A stretch of DNA of 64,000 bases from Mesorhizobium sp. M1B.F.Ca.ET.045.04.1.1 (GTDB taxonomy: Bacteria > Pseudomonadota > Alphaproteobacteria > Rhizobiales > Rhizobiaceae): contig NZ_CP034448.1 in NCBI RefSeq assembly GCF_003952465.1, forward strand, positions 3,759,001 to 3,823,000. Direction: 5' to 3'. The position numbers were made by a program, and so were the translations under genes. Within the stretch, counting starts at the first letter, position 1, and the number at the start of each line of letters is the position of its first letter. The notes below the pieces were generated by a model. It had not been told where the DNA came from and searched no databases. It saw only the letters and a program-made list of their open reading frames with translations. Below are positions 8,383-17,148 of this stretch, one piece after another.

Positions 8383-8422
8383 GATGGGCGTTGAGACAGG
8401 GCGCTGAGACAGGAGAGCAGGC

Positions 8423-9193
8423 ATGAAACTCAAGGACAAGATCGCCGTCGTCACCGGCGGCGCGCAAGGCATCGGGGCGGCCATCGTGCGCGGCTTCGTC
8501 GATGAAGGCGCTCACGTCGTCATCGCCGACATGGCCGCAGACAAAGCGGAAGCGCTGGCGCGCGAACTCGGCGGCAAGGCGACCGCCGTCCGGCTCGACG
8601 TGCGCGATCTCGCCTCGATCGAAGCGATGGTCGATACGGTGACACGGACGCATGGCGGCATCGACATCCTGGTCAACAATGCCGCCGTCTTCGACATGGG
8701 GCCGCTGCTGGAAATATCGGAGGGGAGTTTCGACCTCCAATTCTCGGTCAACGTGAAGGGCCTGTTGTTCACGCTGCAGGCGGTGGCCAAGCGCATGGTC
8801 GCGCAAGGGCGGCGCGGCAAGATCATCAACATGGCTTCACAGGCTGGACGGCGCGGCGAGGCGCTGGTCGCCGTCTACTGCGCGACCAAGGCCGCCGTGA
8901 TCAGCATCACCCAATCGGCGGGCCTTGCGCTCATCAAGCACGGCATCAACGTCAACGGCATTGCGCCAGGCGTGGTCGACACGCCGATGTGGGACCAGGT
9001 CGACGCGCTGTTCGCGCGCTACGAGAACCTGCCGGTCGGCGAGAAGAAGCGGCAGGTCGGGCTGGCGGTGCCGGCCGGACGCATGGGCGATCCCGACGAC
9101 TACCGGGGCGCTGCCGTTTTCCTGGCGTCGAGCGATGCCGACTATGTCGTGGCGCAGACGCTCAATGTCGACGGCGGCAACTGGATGAGCTGA
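8423..9193 (+). CDS. SDR-family polyol dehydrogenase (sorbitol/L-iditol dehydrogenase-like)
   Basis: A 256-residue classical SDR with TGGAQGIG (11-18), NNAA, Ser139, and Tyr152-x3-Lys156 (YCATK), ending LNVDGGNWMS. The pattern VYCATKAAVISITQSAGLAL and the PxDYRGAAVFLAS region resemble SmoS-type sorbitol (L-iditol 2-) dehydrogenases of alphaproteobacteria. The start has AGGAGAG upstream. It is the last gene of the pentitol/hexitol group, and the next gene, a glycosyltransferase, begins about 95 bases later in a different functional block. Confidence 0.75.
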   Translation: MKLKDKIAVVTGGAQGIGAAIVRGFVDEGAHVVIADMAADKAEALARELGGKATAVRLDVRDLASIEAMVDTVTRTHGGIDILVNNAAVFDMGPLLEISEGSFDLQFSVNVKGLLFTLQAVAKRMVAQGRRGKIINMASQAGRRGEALVAVYCATKAAVISITQSAGLALIKHGINVNGIAPGVVDTPMWDQVDALFARYENLPVGEKKRQVGLAVPAGRMGDPDDYRGAAVFLASSDADYVVAQTLNVDGGNWMS

Positions 9194-9288
9194 TCGGCAG
9201 AAGCTGGAGGGGCCGGCCGCTGCCGATTGAGAGGAACGATCTCGCGGCTGACGCATTTTGGTTTCCGTCAATAGTTTTGAGGGAATCC

Positions 9289-10347
9289 ATGCGCATTGCC
9301 CACGTCGCGCCGCTCTATGAATCCGTCCCCCCGAGATTTTATGGCGGCACCGAGCGCATCGTCTCCTATCTCACCGAAGCGCTGGTGGAACTGGGGCACG
9401 ATGTGACGCTGTTCGCGAGCGGCGACAGCGAGACCTCGGCGCGGCTGGTGCCCGGCCGCGACCAGGCGATCCGGCTTGATCCGCGGCCGAAGAAATCGGA
9501 GATCGCGGCGCATATGGCGATGCTCTGCGATGTGCGCGAGCGGGCCAGCGAGTTCGACGTCATCCATTTCCATCTCAGCCATTTCGTGCATTTTCCGTTC
9601 TTCGAGCACATGGCGGAACGAACGGTGACGACGCCGCATGGCAGGCTCGACTATGTCGACCTGGCGCCGGCATACAAGCGCTTCCCGCGCTTTCCGATGA
9701 TCTCCATCTCGCACAGCCAGAAGCGGGGGTTGCCCGACGCCAACTGGCTGGCGACGATCCATCACGGGATTCCGGTCGACGCCTATCCGCCGACCTATGA
9801 CCCATCGACCGAAGAGCCGTACCTAGCCTTCCTCGGGCGACTGTCTCGCGACAAGCGACCGGATCGGGCGATCGAGATCGCGCGGCGTTCAGGATTGAAG
9901 CTGAAGCTGGCGGCCAAGATCGGCGACGACGATCGCGCCTATTTTCACGACGAGATCGAGGCGCTCATCGACGGCAACCGCGTCGACTATGTCGGCGAGA
10001 TCGCGGAAGATGAGAAGGCTGGGTTCCTCGGCAACGCCGCGGGCCTCCTGTTTCCGATCGACTGGCCGGAGCCGTTCGGCCTGGCTCCGGTCGAGGCCAT
10101 GGCTTGCGGCACGCCGGTGATCGCCTGGAATTGCGGTGCCTTGCCGGAGATCATCGATCGGGGGGTGACGGGCTTTGTCGTCGATACGGTTGACGATGCG
10201 GTCGCGGCGGTGCCCACGCTTCTGAAGCTTGACCGGAGGCAGGTGAGGGCAGTCTTCGAAAAGCGTTTTTCGGTCATCAGGATGGCGCGCGACTATCAAG
10301 CCGCCTATATGCGGCTGATCGGCATCCCGGAGGCGAGAGCCTCCTGA
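9289..10347 (+). CDS. Glycosyltransferase family 4 protein
   Basis: A 352-residue GT4/GT-B glycosyltransferase. The N-terminal domain begins MRIAHVAPLYESVPPRFYGG, the glycine-rich acceptor region. The C-terminal nucleotide-sugar domain has YLAFLGRLSRDKRPD and the conserved EPFGLAPVEAMACGTPVIA segment with its EX7E pattern. No signal peptide or membrane span is seen, so it is cytoplasmic or membrane-peripheral. It lies upstream of a debranching-type glucosidase and otsA/otsB, so a role in alpha-glucan or trehalose-related metabolism is likely, though acceptor and donor are unknown. An inverted repeat GGAGGC-GAGA-GCCTCC (10329-10344) covers its last codons. Confidence 0.8.
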   Translation: MRIAHVAPLYESVPPRFYGGTERIVSYLTEALVELGHDVTLFASGDSETSARLVPGRDQAIRLDPRPKKSEIAAHMAMLCDVRERASEFDVIHFHLSHFVHFPFFEHMAERTVTTPHGRLDYVDLAPAYKRFPRFPMISISHSQKRGLPDANWLATIHHGIPVDAYPPTYDPSTEEPYLAFLGRLSRDKRPDRAIEIARRSGLKLKLAAKIGDDDRAYFHDEIEALIDGNRVDYVGEIAEDEKAGFLGNAAGLLFPIDWPEPFGLAPVEAMACGTPVIAWNCGALPEIIDRGVTGFVVDTVDDAVAAVPTLLKLDRRQVRAVFEKRFSVIRMARDYQAAYMRLIGIPEARAS

Positions 10348-10387
10348 TCGGCATTGTCTTACGGGCGGGACAAACGAGAGGTGACGA

Positions 10388-12550
10388 ATGATGGAGCTCG
10401 ACGAGCGCAAGCTCGATCCCGCGGTGGCTCTTGCCTCGCTCGACGAAACGGCGCCGCGGGAGCCGCATCGGCTGTTCGCGCTCAAGCAGGGCGACTGTTT
10501 TGCCGTCACGGACGCCTATGGCGACATCCGGGGCGCCGGCGACGGTTTCTTTCGCGACGATACGCGCGTGCTTTCCGAATTCCGCCTGACGGTCGGCGGC
10601 AGGCCGATGTCGCTGCTTGGCGCCTCGCTCAGTCAGGACAACGTGCTGTTCACCAGCAACCTGACCAACCTGCCGATCCAGAGCGCCGCCGGCCGCGACA
10701 TTCCGCAGGGCGCGATCCACATCGAGCGCGTCAGGCTGATCTGGCAGGACCGGCTGTTCGATCGAATCACGCTTTCCAATTACAGCCGGGAGCATTCGAC
10801 CATTGCCGTCTCGTTGCATTTCGCCGCCGATTTCCGCGACATGTTCGAGGTGCGCGGCTCGACGCGGCCGAAGCGCGGAACGGTCCATGTCGCCAAGACC
10901 GACAAGGCATCGGTGCTGCTCGGCTATGACGGCCTCGACGGCTTGCCGCGCCTGTCGGCGATCTCCTTTTCGCAAGCCCCCGACCAGTTGAGCGACAATC
11001 GTGCCGACTTCCTGATCGCGGTCACCAAGCGCAGCAGCAAGGTGCTTTATGTCGAAGTCGGCCCGGAGGTCGCCGACATACCCGGGCGCGACCGCTTCCG
11101 TGCCGCCGCGGCCCGCGCGCGTTTCGGCATGCGCGCCAAGCGCCGGCATGGCGCCACGGTGCACAGTTCCGGCCGTGTCTTCAACGACTGGGTCGAGCGC
11201 GCACGCGCCGATGTCGCGCTGCTCACCACCGAGCTCTCGACCGGACCCTATCCCTACGCAGGCATTCCGTGGTTCTCGACGGCCTTCGGCCGCGACGGCG
11301 TGATCTCGGGGCTACAGATGCTGTGGCTCAATCCGGGCCTGGCGCGCGGCGTGCTGGCGTTTCTTGCCGAGCATCAGGCGACGGAGACGTCGCCCTTCAT
11401 CGATTCGCAGCCGGGCAAGATCATGCACGAGACACGCAAGGGCGAGATGGCGGCGCTGCGCGAGCTCCCCTTCGGCCGCTATTACGGCGGTGTCGACACG
11501 ACCCCACTCTACATTCATCTCGCCTGCGCCTATGCCGACCGCACCGGCGACATGGCCTTCATCGACACGCTCTGGCCATCGCTCAAGGCGGCCGCCGAGT
11601 GGACTGAAGAGGCCAGCCGGGCGACCGGCTTCGTCACCTACCAGCGCGCGGCGGAATCCGGGCTCGCCAACCAGGGCTGGAAGGACAGCATCGATTCGGT
11701 CTTCCATGCCGACGGACGTATTCCCAGGGGGCCGATCGCCCTGGTCGAGGTGCAGGGCTATGTCTTTGCCGCCTACCGGGGCCTTGCCGCGCTCGCGCGC
11801 CGCCGCGGCGAGTTCGCCGATGCCGAGCATTGGGAGAACCGCGCCGAGGAAATGCGGCTGGCCGTCGAGCGCGACTTCTGGATCGACGATCTGAACTTCT
11901 ACGCCATCGCGATCGACGGCGAAGGCCAGCCCTGCAAGGTGCGAACGTCAAATGCCGGGCATCTTCTTTATGCCGGGCTGCCCCAGCCGGAGCGCGCCAA
12001 GATCGTCGCCGATCAATTGCTGTCGGCTTCCTTCCATTCCGGCTGGGGGCTGAGGACGCTCGCCGACGACGCGATCTTCTTCAACCCGATGTCCTATCAC
12101 AACGGCTCGATCTGGCCGCACGATACCGCGCTCTGCGGTGTCGGCCTGGCGCGTTACGGCGAGCGCGACAGTGTGGTGCGGCTGATGAGCGGCACCTTCG
12201 AGTCAGCCGTGCACTTCAACATGCGGCTGCCGGAATTGTTCTGCGGCTTCATCCGGGCACCAGGCGAAGCGCCGATCGCCTATCCTGTCGCCTGCCTGCC
12301 GCAGGCCTGGTCGGCAGGCTCCACCTTCATGCTGATGCAGGCCTGCCTCGGCCTGGAAATCGATGGATGGGAAGGCGAACTGCACGTCACGCGCCCAAGG
12401 ATGCCGATCGGTATCGACACACTCACGCTCCGGCACCTGACCGTCGGCGACAAATCCGTCGACCTCACGTTCCAGCGAGTCGGCGACCGCGTGGTGGCCT
12501 TTCTTTCCGACCGGCATGAGGGCATGGTGCCGCTCATCGTGCGGACTTAG
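10388..12550 (+). CDS. Amylo-alpha-1,6-glucosidase / glycogen-debranching-type protein
   Basis: A 720-residue two-domain protein. Residues about 30-225 match the N-terminal bis domain of bacterial debranching enzymes (FRDDTRVLSEFRLTVGG). Residues about 270-690 form an (alpha/alpha)6 glucosidase domain with WFSTAFGRDG, NQGWKDSIDSV (putative catalytic acid in GWKD) and NGSIWPHDTALC. The family trims alpha-1,6 branches or related alpha-glucosides in the cytoplasm. The gene lies between a GT4 enzyme and otsAB, all on the plus strand, in a glucan/trehalose block. The stop codon TAG is part of a palindromic repeat. Exact substrate is uncertain. Confidence 0.75.
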   Translation: MMELDERKLDPAVALASLDETAPREPHRLFALKQGDCFAVTDAYGDIRGAGDGFFRDDTRVLSEFRLTVGGRPMSLLGASLSQDNVLFTSNLTNLPIQSAAGRDIPQGAIHIERVRLIWQDRLFDRITLSNYSREHSTIAVSLHFAADFRDMFEVRGSTRPKRGTVHVAKTDKASVLLGYDGLDGLPRLSAISFSQAPDQLSDNRADFLIAVTKRSSKVLYVEVGPEVADIPGRDRFRAAAARARFGMRAKRRHGATVHSSGRVFNDWVERARADVALLTTELSTGPYPYAGIPWFSTAFGRDGVISGLQMLWLNPGLARGVLAFLAEHQATETSPFIDSQPGKIMHETRKGEMAALRELPFGRYYGGVDTTPLYIHLACAYADRTGDMAFIDTLWPSLKAAAEWTEEASRATGFVTYQRAAESGLANQGWKDSIDSVFHADGRIPRGPIALVEVQGYVFAAYRGLAALARRRGEFADAEHWENRAEEMRLAVERDFWIDDLNFYAIAIDGEGQPCKVRTSNAGHLLYAGLPQPERAKIVADQLLSASFHSGWGLRTLADDAIFFNPMSYHNGSIWPHDTALCGVGLARYGERDSVVRLMSGTFESAVHFNMRLPELFCGFIRAPGEAPIAYPVACLPQAWSAGSTFMLMQACLGLEIDGWEGELHVTRPRMPIGIDTLTLRHLTVGDKSVDLTFQRVGDRVVAFLSDRHEGMVPLIVRT

Positions 12551-12660
12551 AGCAGTTCAGCGTCCGGCAGGATCATTGAATTGCTCTAATTATTTGTTTT
12601 TACGCAATTCCGGATGGAAGGCCGCCCCACGCTTTTCCCGAAATTGCTCAGAGCAGAGTT
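12548..12660 (+). repeat. Rhizobial palindromic intergenic element
   Basis: The element starts TAGAGCA, whose TAG is the stop codon of the debranching gene. It contains a GAGCA...TGCTCTA pair (12551-12590) followed by ACGCAATTCCGG (12602-12613) facing CGAAATTGCT (12640-12649). This layout is a common repeat form in Mesorhizobium genomes. The remaining spacer to 12803 shows no other clear feature apart from the otsA ribosome-binding region. Confidence 0.5.
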
Positions 12661-12803
12661 CCGCAAGCGCGCGTCCGATAATCGAAAAATGTCGGAACCG
12701 ACGACCGGGTTATGCGTTTGCAAACTCGTACCGGCCTACCGGTCCGCAGCCGGCAAGAACGAAAAACAAAATAGCGGACAGCCGGAGGCAGCCTGGCATT
12801 TCA

Positions 12804-14597
12804 ATGACACAATATGGCGTCGACTTTTTGTGGGTTCTCATCCTCGCAAGTCTCGGACTTTCCGCTCTCGCGATCTTCATTTCAGTATCCCGGCACCGCC
12901 GCCAACATTCGAGGGCTGCGAGCATGCCTGGCTCGGGCGATGATGTCGCCTCGGAAGCCGCGCGCAAGGTGATGCGCGAATTCGAGAAGAATGGACAGTC
13001 GGTCGACGCTGCCCTGGTGACCTGGTCGCCGGAGACGCTGCGCAAGATCCTCACCGAGGATCTGCCGGACGCACAGGTCATCGTTGTTTCCAACCGCGAG
13101 CCCTACATCCACAACGAGAACAAGAAAGGCGATGTCGAACTCGTCGTGCCGGCGAGCGGACTGGTTTCGGCGCTGGAGCCGATCACGCGCGCCTGCGCCG
13201 GCACGTGGATCGCCTATGGCGGCGGCAGCGCCGACCACCTGGTGGTGGACGGGGACGACCGTCTGCAGGTGCCCCCTGGCAATCCCTCATACACGCTGCG
13301 CCGGGTCTGGCTGACCGACGAGCAATATCAGGGCTATTATCTCGGCTTTGCCAATGAGGGCCTATGGCCACTTTGCCACATCGCCTTCACGCGACCGATC
13401 TTCCGGGATTCCGATTGGGAGGCCTATGAGGCCGTCAACCGCAAATTCGCCGATACGGTGGTCGCCGAGGCCCGCAACGAGTGGCCGATCGTGCTGGTCC
13501 AGGACTACCACTTCGCGCTTTTGCCGCGCATGATCCGCGAGCGGCTGCCGGAAGCGATCGTCATCACTTTCTGGCACATTCCATGGCCGAACTCGGAAGT
13601 GTTCAGCATCTGCCCGTGGCGCGAGCGCATCCTCGACGGCCTGCTCGGCAGCTCGATCATCGGGTTCCACACCCAGTTCCACGCCAACAATTTCACCGAA
13701 AGCGTCGACCGCTTCATGGAGAGCCGGATCGAGCGGGCGGACGCCGCCGTATCCTATGGCGGCCAGACGACGCTGGTGCATGCCTATCCGATCTCGATCG
13801 AATGGCCCGTCGAGCTGTTGAAGGCCCTGCCTTCGGTCGAGGAATCCCGACAACACATCCGCGAACGTTTCGGCATTCCGGCCGATGCCAAGCTCAGCGT
13901 GGGGGTCGAGCGCCTCGACTACACCAAGGGCATTCTCGACCGGTTTCACGCGCTGGAGGAGCTGTTCATCCGTCACCCGGAAACGATCGGGCAGGTGGTG
14001 TTCCTGCAAATCGCCGCACCCAGCCGAGGCACGTTGCCGGCCTACAAACAGTTGCACGAGGAATGCCAGCGCTTTGCCGAGGAGCTCAACGAGCGCTATG
14101 GCAACGAAACCTATCGCCCGGTCGTGCTGGTGGCCGAGCATCATTCCCAGAAGGATGTCTACGAAATCTATCGGGCGGCGGACATCTGCCTGGTCACCAG
14201 CCTGCATGACGGCATGAACCTCGTCGCCAAGGAATTCGTTGCCTCGCGCGACGACGAGCAAGGCGTGCTTCTGCTCAGCACCTTCGCCGGCGCCTCGCGA
14301 GAGCTGCTGGAGGCGCTGATCGTCAACCCTTACGACGCGGCGATGATGAGCGAGGTCATGCTTCAAGCACTCACCATGGGGCCTGACGAACAGCGCGAGC
14401 GCATGCGGCGCATGCGCGAAATCGTTCGCGACAACAATGTCTATCGCTGGGCCGGCAGCATGCTGCTCGACGCGGCGCGGCTGAGGAAGCGCGGCGAGCT
14501 CGACCGGGTCACCGCATTATCGGAACGGCCCGCGAACACCAACGGCGACAATGTCGTCTCCATATTCGAACGCAAACAGGCAGCCGGGTACCGATGA
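12804..14597 (+). CDS. otsA: Trehalose-6-phosphate synthase with N-terminal membrane anchor
   Basis: A 597-residue GT20-family protein. It makes trehalose 6-phosphate from UDP-glucose and glucose 6-phosphate. Typical segments are SNREP (96-100), VQDYHFALLPRMIRERLP, FWHIPWP, GVERLDYTKGI and LHDGMNLVAKEFV. It is about 120 residues longer than usual OtsA because of an N-terminal hydrophobic span (8-28) and a polar linker, suggesting a membrane-tethered enzyme. The frame is open upstream to 12516, but that stretch is repeat DNA, so the ATG at 12804 is chosen. It overlaps otsB by ATGA. A related GT20 activity with another acceptor cannot be excluded. Confidence 0.85.
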   Translation: MTQYGVDFLWVLILASLGLSALAIFISVSRHRRQHSRAASMPGSGDDVASEAARKVMREFEKNGQSVDAALVTWSPETLRKILTEDLPDAQVIVVSNREPYIHNENKKGDVELVVPASGLVSALEPITRACAGTWIAYGGGSADHLVVDGDDRLQVPPGNPSYTLRRVWLTDEQYQGYYLGFANEGLWPLCHIAFTRPIFRDSDWEAYEAVNRKFADTVVAEARNEWPIVLVQDYHFALLPRMIRERLPEAIVITFWHIPWPNSEVFSICPWRERILDGLLGSSIIGFHTQFHANNFTESVDRFMESRIERADAAVSYGGQTTLVHAYPISIEWPVELLKALPSVEESRQHIRERFGIPADAKLSVGVERLDYTKGILDRFHALEELFIRHPETIGQVVFLQIAAPSRGTLPAYKQLHEECQRFAEELNERYGNETYRPVVLVAEHHSQKDVYEIYRAADICLVTSLHDGMNLVAKEFVASRDDEQGVLLLSTFAGASRELLEALIVNPYDAAMMSEVMLQALTMGPDEQRERMRRMREIVRDNNVYRWAGSMLLDAARLRKRGELDRVTALSERPANTNGDNVVSIFERKQAAGYR

Positions 14598-15373
14598 ATA
14601 TTCAGACAGATTTGACGCCGCGCCTTCCCGACGGCCGGTGGGCGCTCTTCCTCGACATTGACGGCACCCTGCTGGAGCATGCCGCCCACCCGGACAGTGT
14701 TTCGGTCAGCGAGGAGCTGCGCCTCCTCCTGGAGACGATCGAACGCCGGCTGGATGGAGCGCTCGCCTTCATCACCGGCCGCTCGATCGCCGCCGTCGAT
14801 CACCTGTTCGATCCCTTGAGGCTGCGGATCGCCGGCCTCTACGGGTTGGAGCATAGGCTGACGCCGGACGGGCAGATCGAGGCAGCCGATGAGCCAGCGG
14901 ACATGGCGGCACTTGCCGACGAAATCGAGCTGGAGCTGGCAAGCAAGGCCGTCTATGTCGAGCGCAAGGGGCCGGTGCTGGCCATTCATACAAGGGCGGC
15001 GCCGCATTTGCTGGTCCGTGCGACGGAACTGGTCGAGGCAGCGCTTGCCCGGCTGCCGAAAGGCTACCGCGTGATTGCCGGCAATGCGGGTGTCGAGCTG
15101 ATGCCGCTGGAGGCGGCCAAGGGCGCCGCGATCCGTCGCTTCATGCAGCTCGATCCGTTCACCGGCCGGCGTCCGGTATTCCTCGGCGACGACACGTCCG
15201 ACGAAAACGGTTTTGAGACCGTCAATGCCGCGGGCGGGATTTCGATCCGCGTGAAGCCGCAGGGCGAGACCGCGGCACGCTTTGCCATTGCCGACGTCGC
15301 CAGCGCGATCGCCTGGCTCGAGGCGAATTTCAACGACGCTGAACAGGCGGACCGCGGCGATCTCGTTGCCTAA
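14594..15373 (+). CDS. otsB: Trehalose-6-phosphate phosphatase
   Basis: A 259-residue HAD-superfamily phosphatase. Motif I is FLDIDGTLLE (nucleophile and acid Asp residues, about 18-22), motif II is ITGRS, and motif IV is FLGDDTSDENGF. It removes phosphate from trehalose 6-phosphate to give trehalose. The ATG overlaps the otsA stop by four bases, so the two enzymes are made together. Trehalose acts as an osmoprotectant and carbon reserve in rhizobia. Confidence 0.9.
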   Translation: MNIQTDLTPRLPDGRWALFLDIDGTLLEHAAHPDSVSVSEELRLLLETIERRLDGALAFITGRSIAAVDHLFDPLRLRIAGLYGLEHRLTPDGQIEAADEPADMAALADEIELELASKAVYVERKGPVLAIHTRAAPHLLVRATELVEAALARLPKGYRVIAGNAGVELMPLEAAKGAAIRRFMQLDPFTGRRPVFLGDDTSDENGFETVNAAGGISIRVKPQGETAARFAIADVASAIAWLEANFNDAEQADRGDLVA

Positions 15374-15420
15374 TGGCCTAATGGCTGGTGCTGGCCATCC
15401 GTGATCATGATGATGCATTG

Positions 15421-15446
15421 AAAAACGGCCCCGCGAACGAGGCCGT
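15421..15446 (-). terminator. Rho-independent terminator after the small secreted-protein gene
   Basis: Minus strand: ACGGCC (15446-15441), 10-base loop, GGCCGT (15430-15425), then five T residues counting the last stem base (15425-15421). It ends the transcript of the gene at 15471-15776. In the plus direction it lacks a T-run, so it probably does not serve otsB. Confidence 0.7.
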
Positions 15447-15470
15447 ATCATGTGTGCCTATGGCGACCGG

Positions 15471-15776
15471 TTACTTGCTGCCGCCGTTTTCTTTGACGCT
15501 GCTGCAGAACTCCGGATGGGTGTTGGCTGCATTGGCGTTCTTGGCCTCGTCGGCGCATGCGGTCATCATCGCCGTTTGATCCTCCGGCGACATGGCCTTC
15601 CAAGCCTTCACGAAGGCGTCCTTGCTGACCATCGTCTTCATGCTGGAGTCGGTGTAGAAAGGCTGCATCTTGGCCGGGTCGTCGAGCGCCGACGTGCCGG
15701 TCTGCCCGGCGGCGAGAGCCGAGCCGGTGACCATCGAAAGCGCCATGGCGCCGAAGCAGATCATCTTGATGCTCAC
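15471..15776 (-). CDS. Small secreted protein of unknown function
   Basis: A 101-residue protein from a GTG start, chosen because AGGAGG lies eight bases upstream; an in-frame ATG four codons later is possible. A Sec signal peptide covers about residues 1-23 (KMICFGAMALSMVTGSALAAG). The mature part is acidic to neutral, with two Cys residues (in TACADEA and PEFCSSV) that could form one disulphide bond, and a lysine-containing tail. I do not recognise a family. It has its own terminator and stands alone between otsB and a convergent-facing dehydrogenase, so it is an independent periplasmic or secreted protein. Confidence 0.7.
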   Translation of the reverse strand: MSIKMICFGAMALSMVTGSALAAGQTGTSALDDPAKMQPFYTDSSMKTMVSKDAFVKAWKAMSPEDQTAMMTACADEAKNANAANTHPEFCSSVKENGGSK

Positions 15777-15972
15777 GGTATCATCCTCCTGTTGCTTGGA
15801 TCGTAGAAGCAACGATCGAAAGGCAAACGACAGGTCGGGATGAAGGTTCCGGATTTGGGGTCATCAGAGCAAAATATTGCCGGTAAAAACCGGAAGATTG
15901 GGCGTATTTTCCAGCAAGCCGCAGTGTTACTGACCGAATTGTCGGGGATTCCCTGCCAGAGCCCCAAATCTC

Positions 15973-17004
15973 TCAATTCCTGTCGACCGGCTTGGAGCGC
16001 ATCCGGGAAACGGTCTCGCGCTCGGCGCGTTTGGAGCGCATCGGCGGCAGTCCGCGATCGATGAGGTCCATGTCCTCCAGCACCATGTCGCCCATGCGCT
16101 TGAAGGCGACGTCAAGCGCGCCGGCGCGGTGGGCCGAGCGCAGGAAACCGGGCAGGGAACGGACGGGATGGTCCTTGGCCAGCGGTTCTTCCGGGAAGAC
16201 GTCGCTGGCGGCAACGATATGGCCGCTCTTCACCGCCGCCATCAAGGCCGCAAAATCGACGACGCCGGCGCGGCTGAGCAGGATGAAAGCAGCGCCTTTT
16301 CGCATTTTGGCAAAGGCGTCCGCGCCGAGAAAACCCAGGTTCTCGGCGGTCACCGAAGCGACGACGAAAACGAAATCGCTTTCCGACAGCACCTTGTCGA
16401 GCGCAGCCGGTTCGACGCCGTGCTCGATGAGCACGGAAGGCGGCAGCCAGGGATCGAACACCCTGGTGCGGGTGCGGAAGCCGGTCAGCAGGCGATTGAG
16501 CGCGCGGCCGAGATCGCCGAAGCCGATGATGCCGATATCGGCGCCTGAGAGTAGTCGTGCGGCCTGGTTGCCGTCGCCGCCCCAAAGCTCCTTTCCCTGC
16601 CGGAAGGCGAGGTCGGCATCGACGATGTTGCGTGCCAGATTGAGCGCCATGGCAAGGCCAAGCTCGGCAACCGGTTCGGCAAAGACCAGGCCGGTGGTGA
16701 CGACGTGGACGCCGCGGGCAAACAGCGTCTCATACGGCATGTTGTTGATGAGGTTGGTCTCGACATTGAAGACGCAGCGCAGCGCCTTCAATTTCTGCAG
16801 CGTTTCCGGCGCGATCGGCGGCTGGCCGACGATGTAGCGCGCCTCCGACAACACATCCGGCGGCAACTCCGCGACGCCTTCGGGCGTTGTTTCGACGATG
16901 CGATATTTGCTGCGAAACACAGCCAGTTGCGGCGGCGTGAAGATCAGGTCGAGCGTGCGCGGTTCGGGTGCGCTGATCACCAGCGGCGAGGCTTTGTTGG
17001 ACAT
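15973..17004 (-). CDS. D-isomer-specific 2-hydroxyacid dehydrogenase-family protein
   Basis: A 343-residue NAD(P)-dependent dehydrogenase. The Rossmann motif is IGIIGFGDLG (about 154-163). The catalytic triad is visible as Arg in LLSRAGVVD, Glu in DVFPEEPL and His in LRSAHRAG. The family interconverts 2-oxo and 2-hydroxy acids, such as phosphoglycerate, glyoxylate and sugar acids. The C-terminus has a short basic tail, rich in Arg and Lys. It is divergent from the LacI regulator at 17149 and shares a 144-base spacer with two operator-like palindromes. It is therefore likely part of the same regulon as the allose/ribose-type importer. Confidence 0.8.
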   Translation of the reverse strand: MSNKASPLVISAPEPRTLDLIFTPPQLAVFRSKYRIVETTPEGVAELPPDVLSEARYIVGQPPIAPETLQKLKALRCVFNVETNLINNMPYETLFARGVHVVTTGLVFAEPVAELGLAMALNLARNIVDADLAFRQGKELWGGDGNQAARLLSGADIGIIGFGDLGRALNRLLTGFRTRTRVFDPWLPPSVLIEHGVEPAALDKVLSESDFVFVVASVTAENLGFLGADAFAKMRKGAAFILLSRAGVVDFAALMAAVKSGHIVAASDVFPEEPLAKDHPVRSLPGFLRSAHRAGALDVAFKRMGDMVLEDMDLIDRGLPPMRSKRAERETVSRMRSKPVDRN

Positions 17005-17063
17005 GATTTTTCCTCCCGACGAGATTGGATCGCGTCAATCACATATGCGTTTTTTACTCCCGA

Positions 17064-17099
17064 TGAAACGATTTACAACAGCGAAAAATCGATTTATCG
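17064..17099. promoter_or_regulatory. Putative LacI-family operators in the divergent spacer
   Basis: CGAAAAATCGATTTATCG (17082-17099) is an 18-base near-perfect palindrome (16 of 18 positions symmetrical) centred on AAATCGATTT. A weaker copy TGAAACGATTTACA lies at 17064-17077. The same core recurs as TAAATCGATTTA at 18321-18332. Central CG palindromes of this form are typical of LacI-family operators, and the lacI-type gene at 17149 is the adjacent candidate. Confidence 0.55.
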
Positions 17100-17148
17100 G
17101 TTACATTATTGAGAGGGCGGGCGGCCAGCTGCCCTTGGGAGAAGATTG

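Noticed and set aside
12516..12803. 96-residue N-terminal extension of the trehalose-phosphate synthase
   Set aside because: It would start inside the debranching gene and run through a palindromic repeat; the ATG at 12804 begins a sensible membrane anchor.
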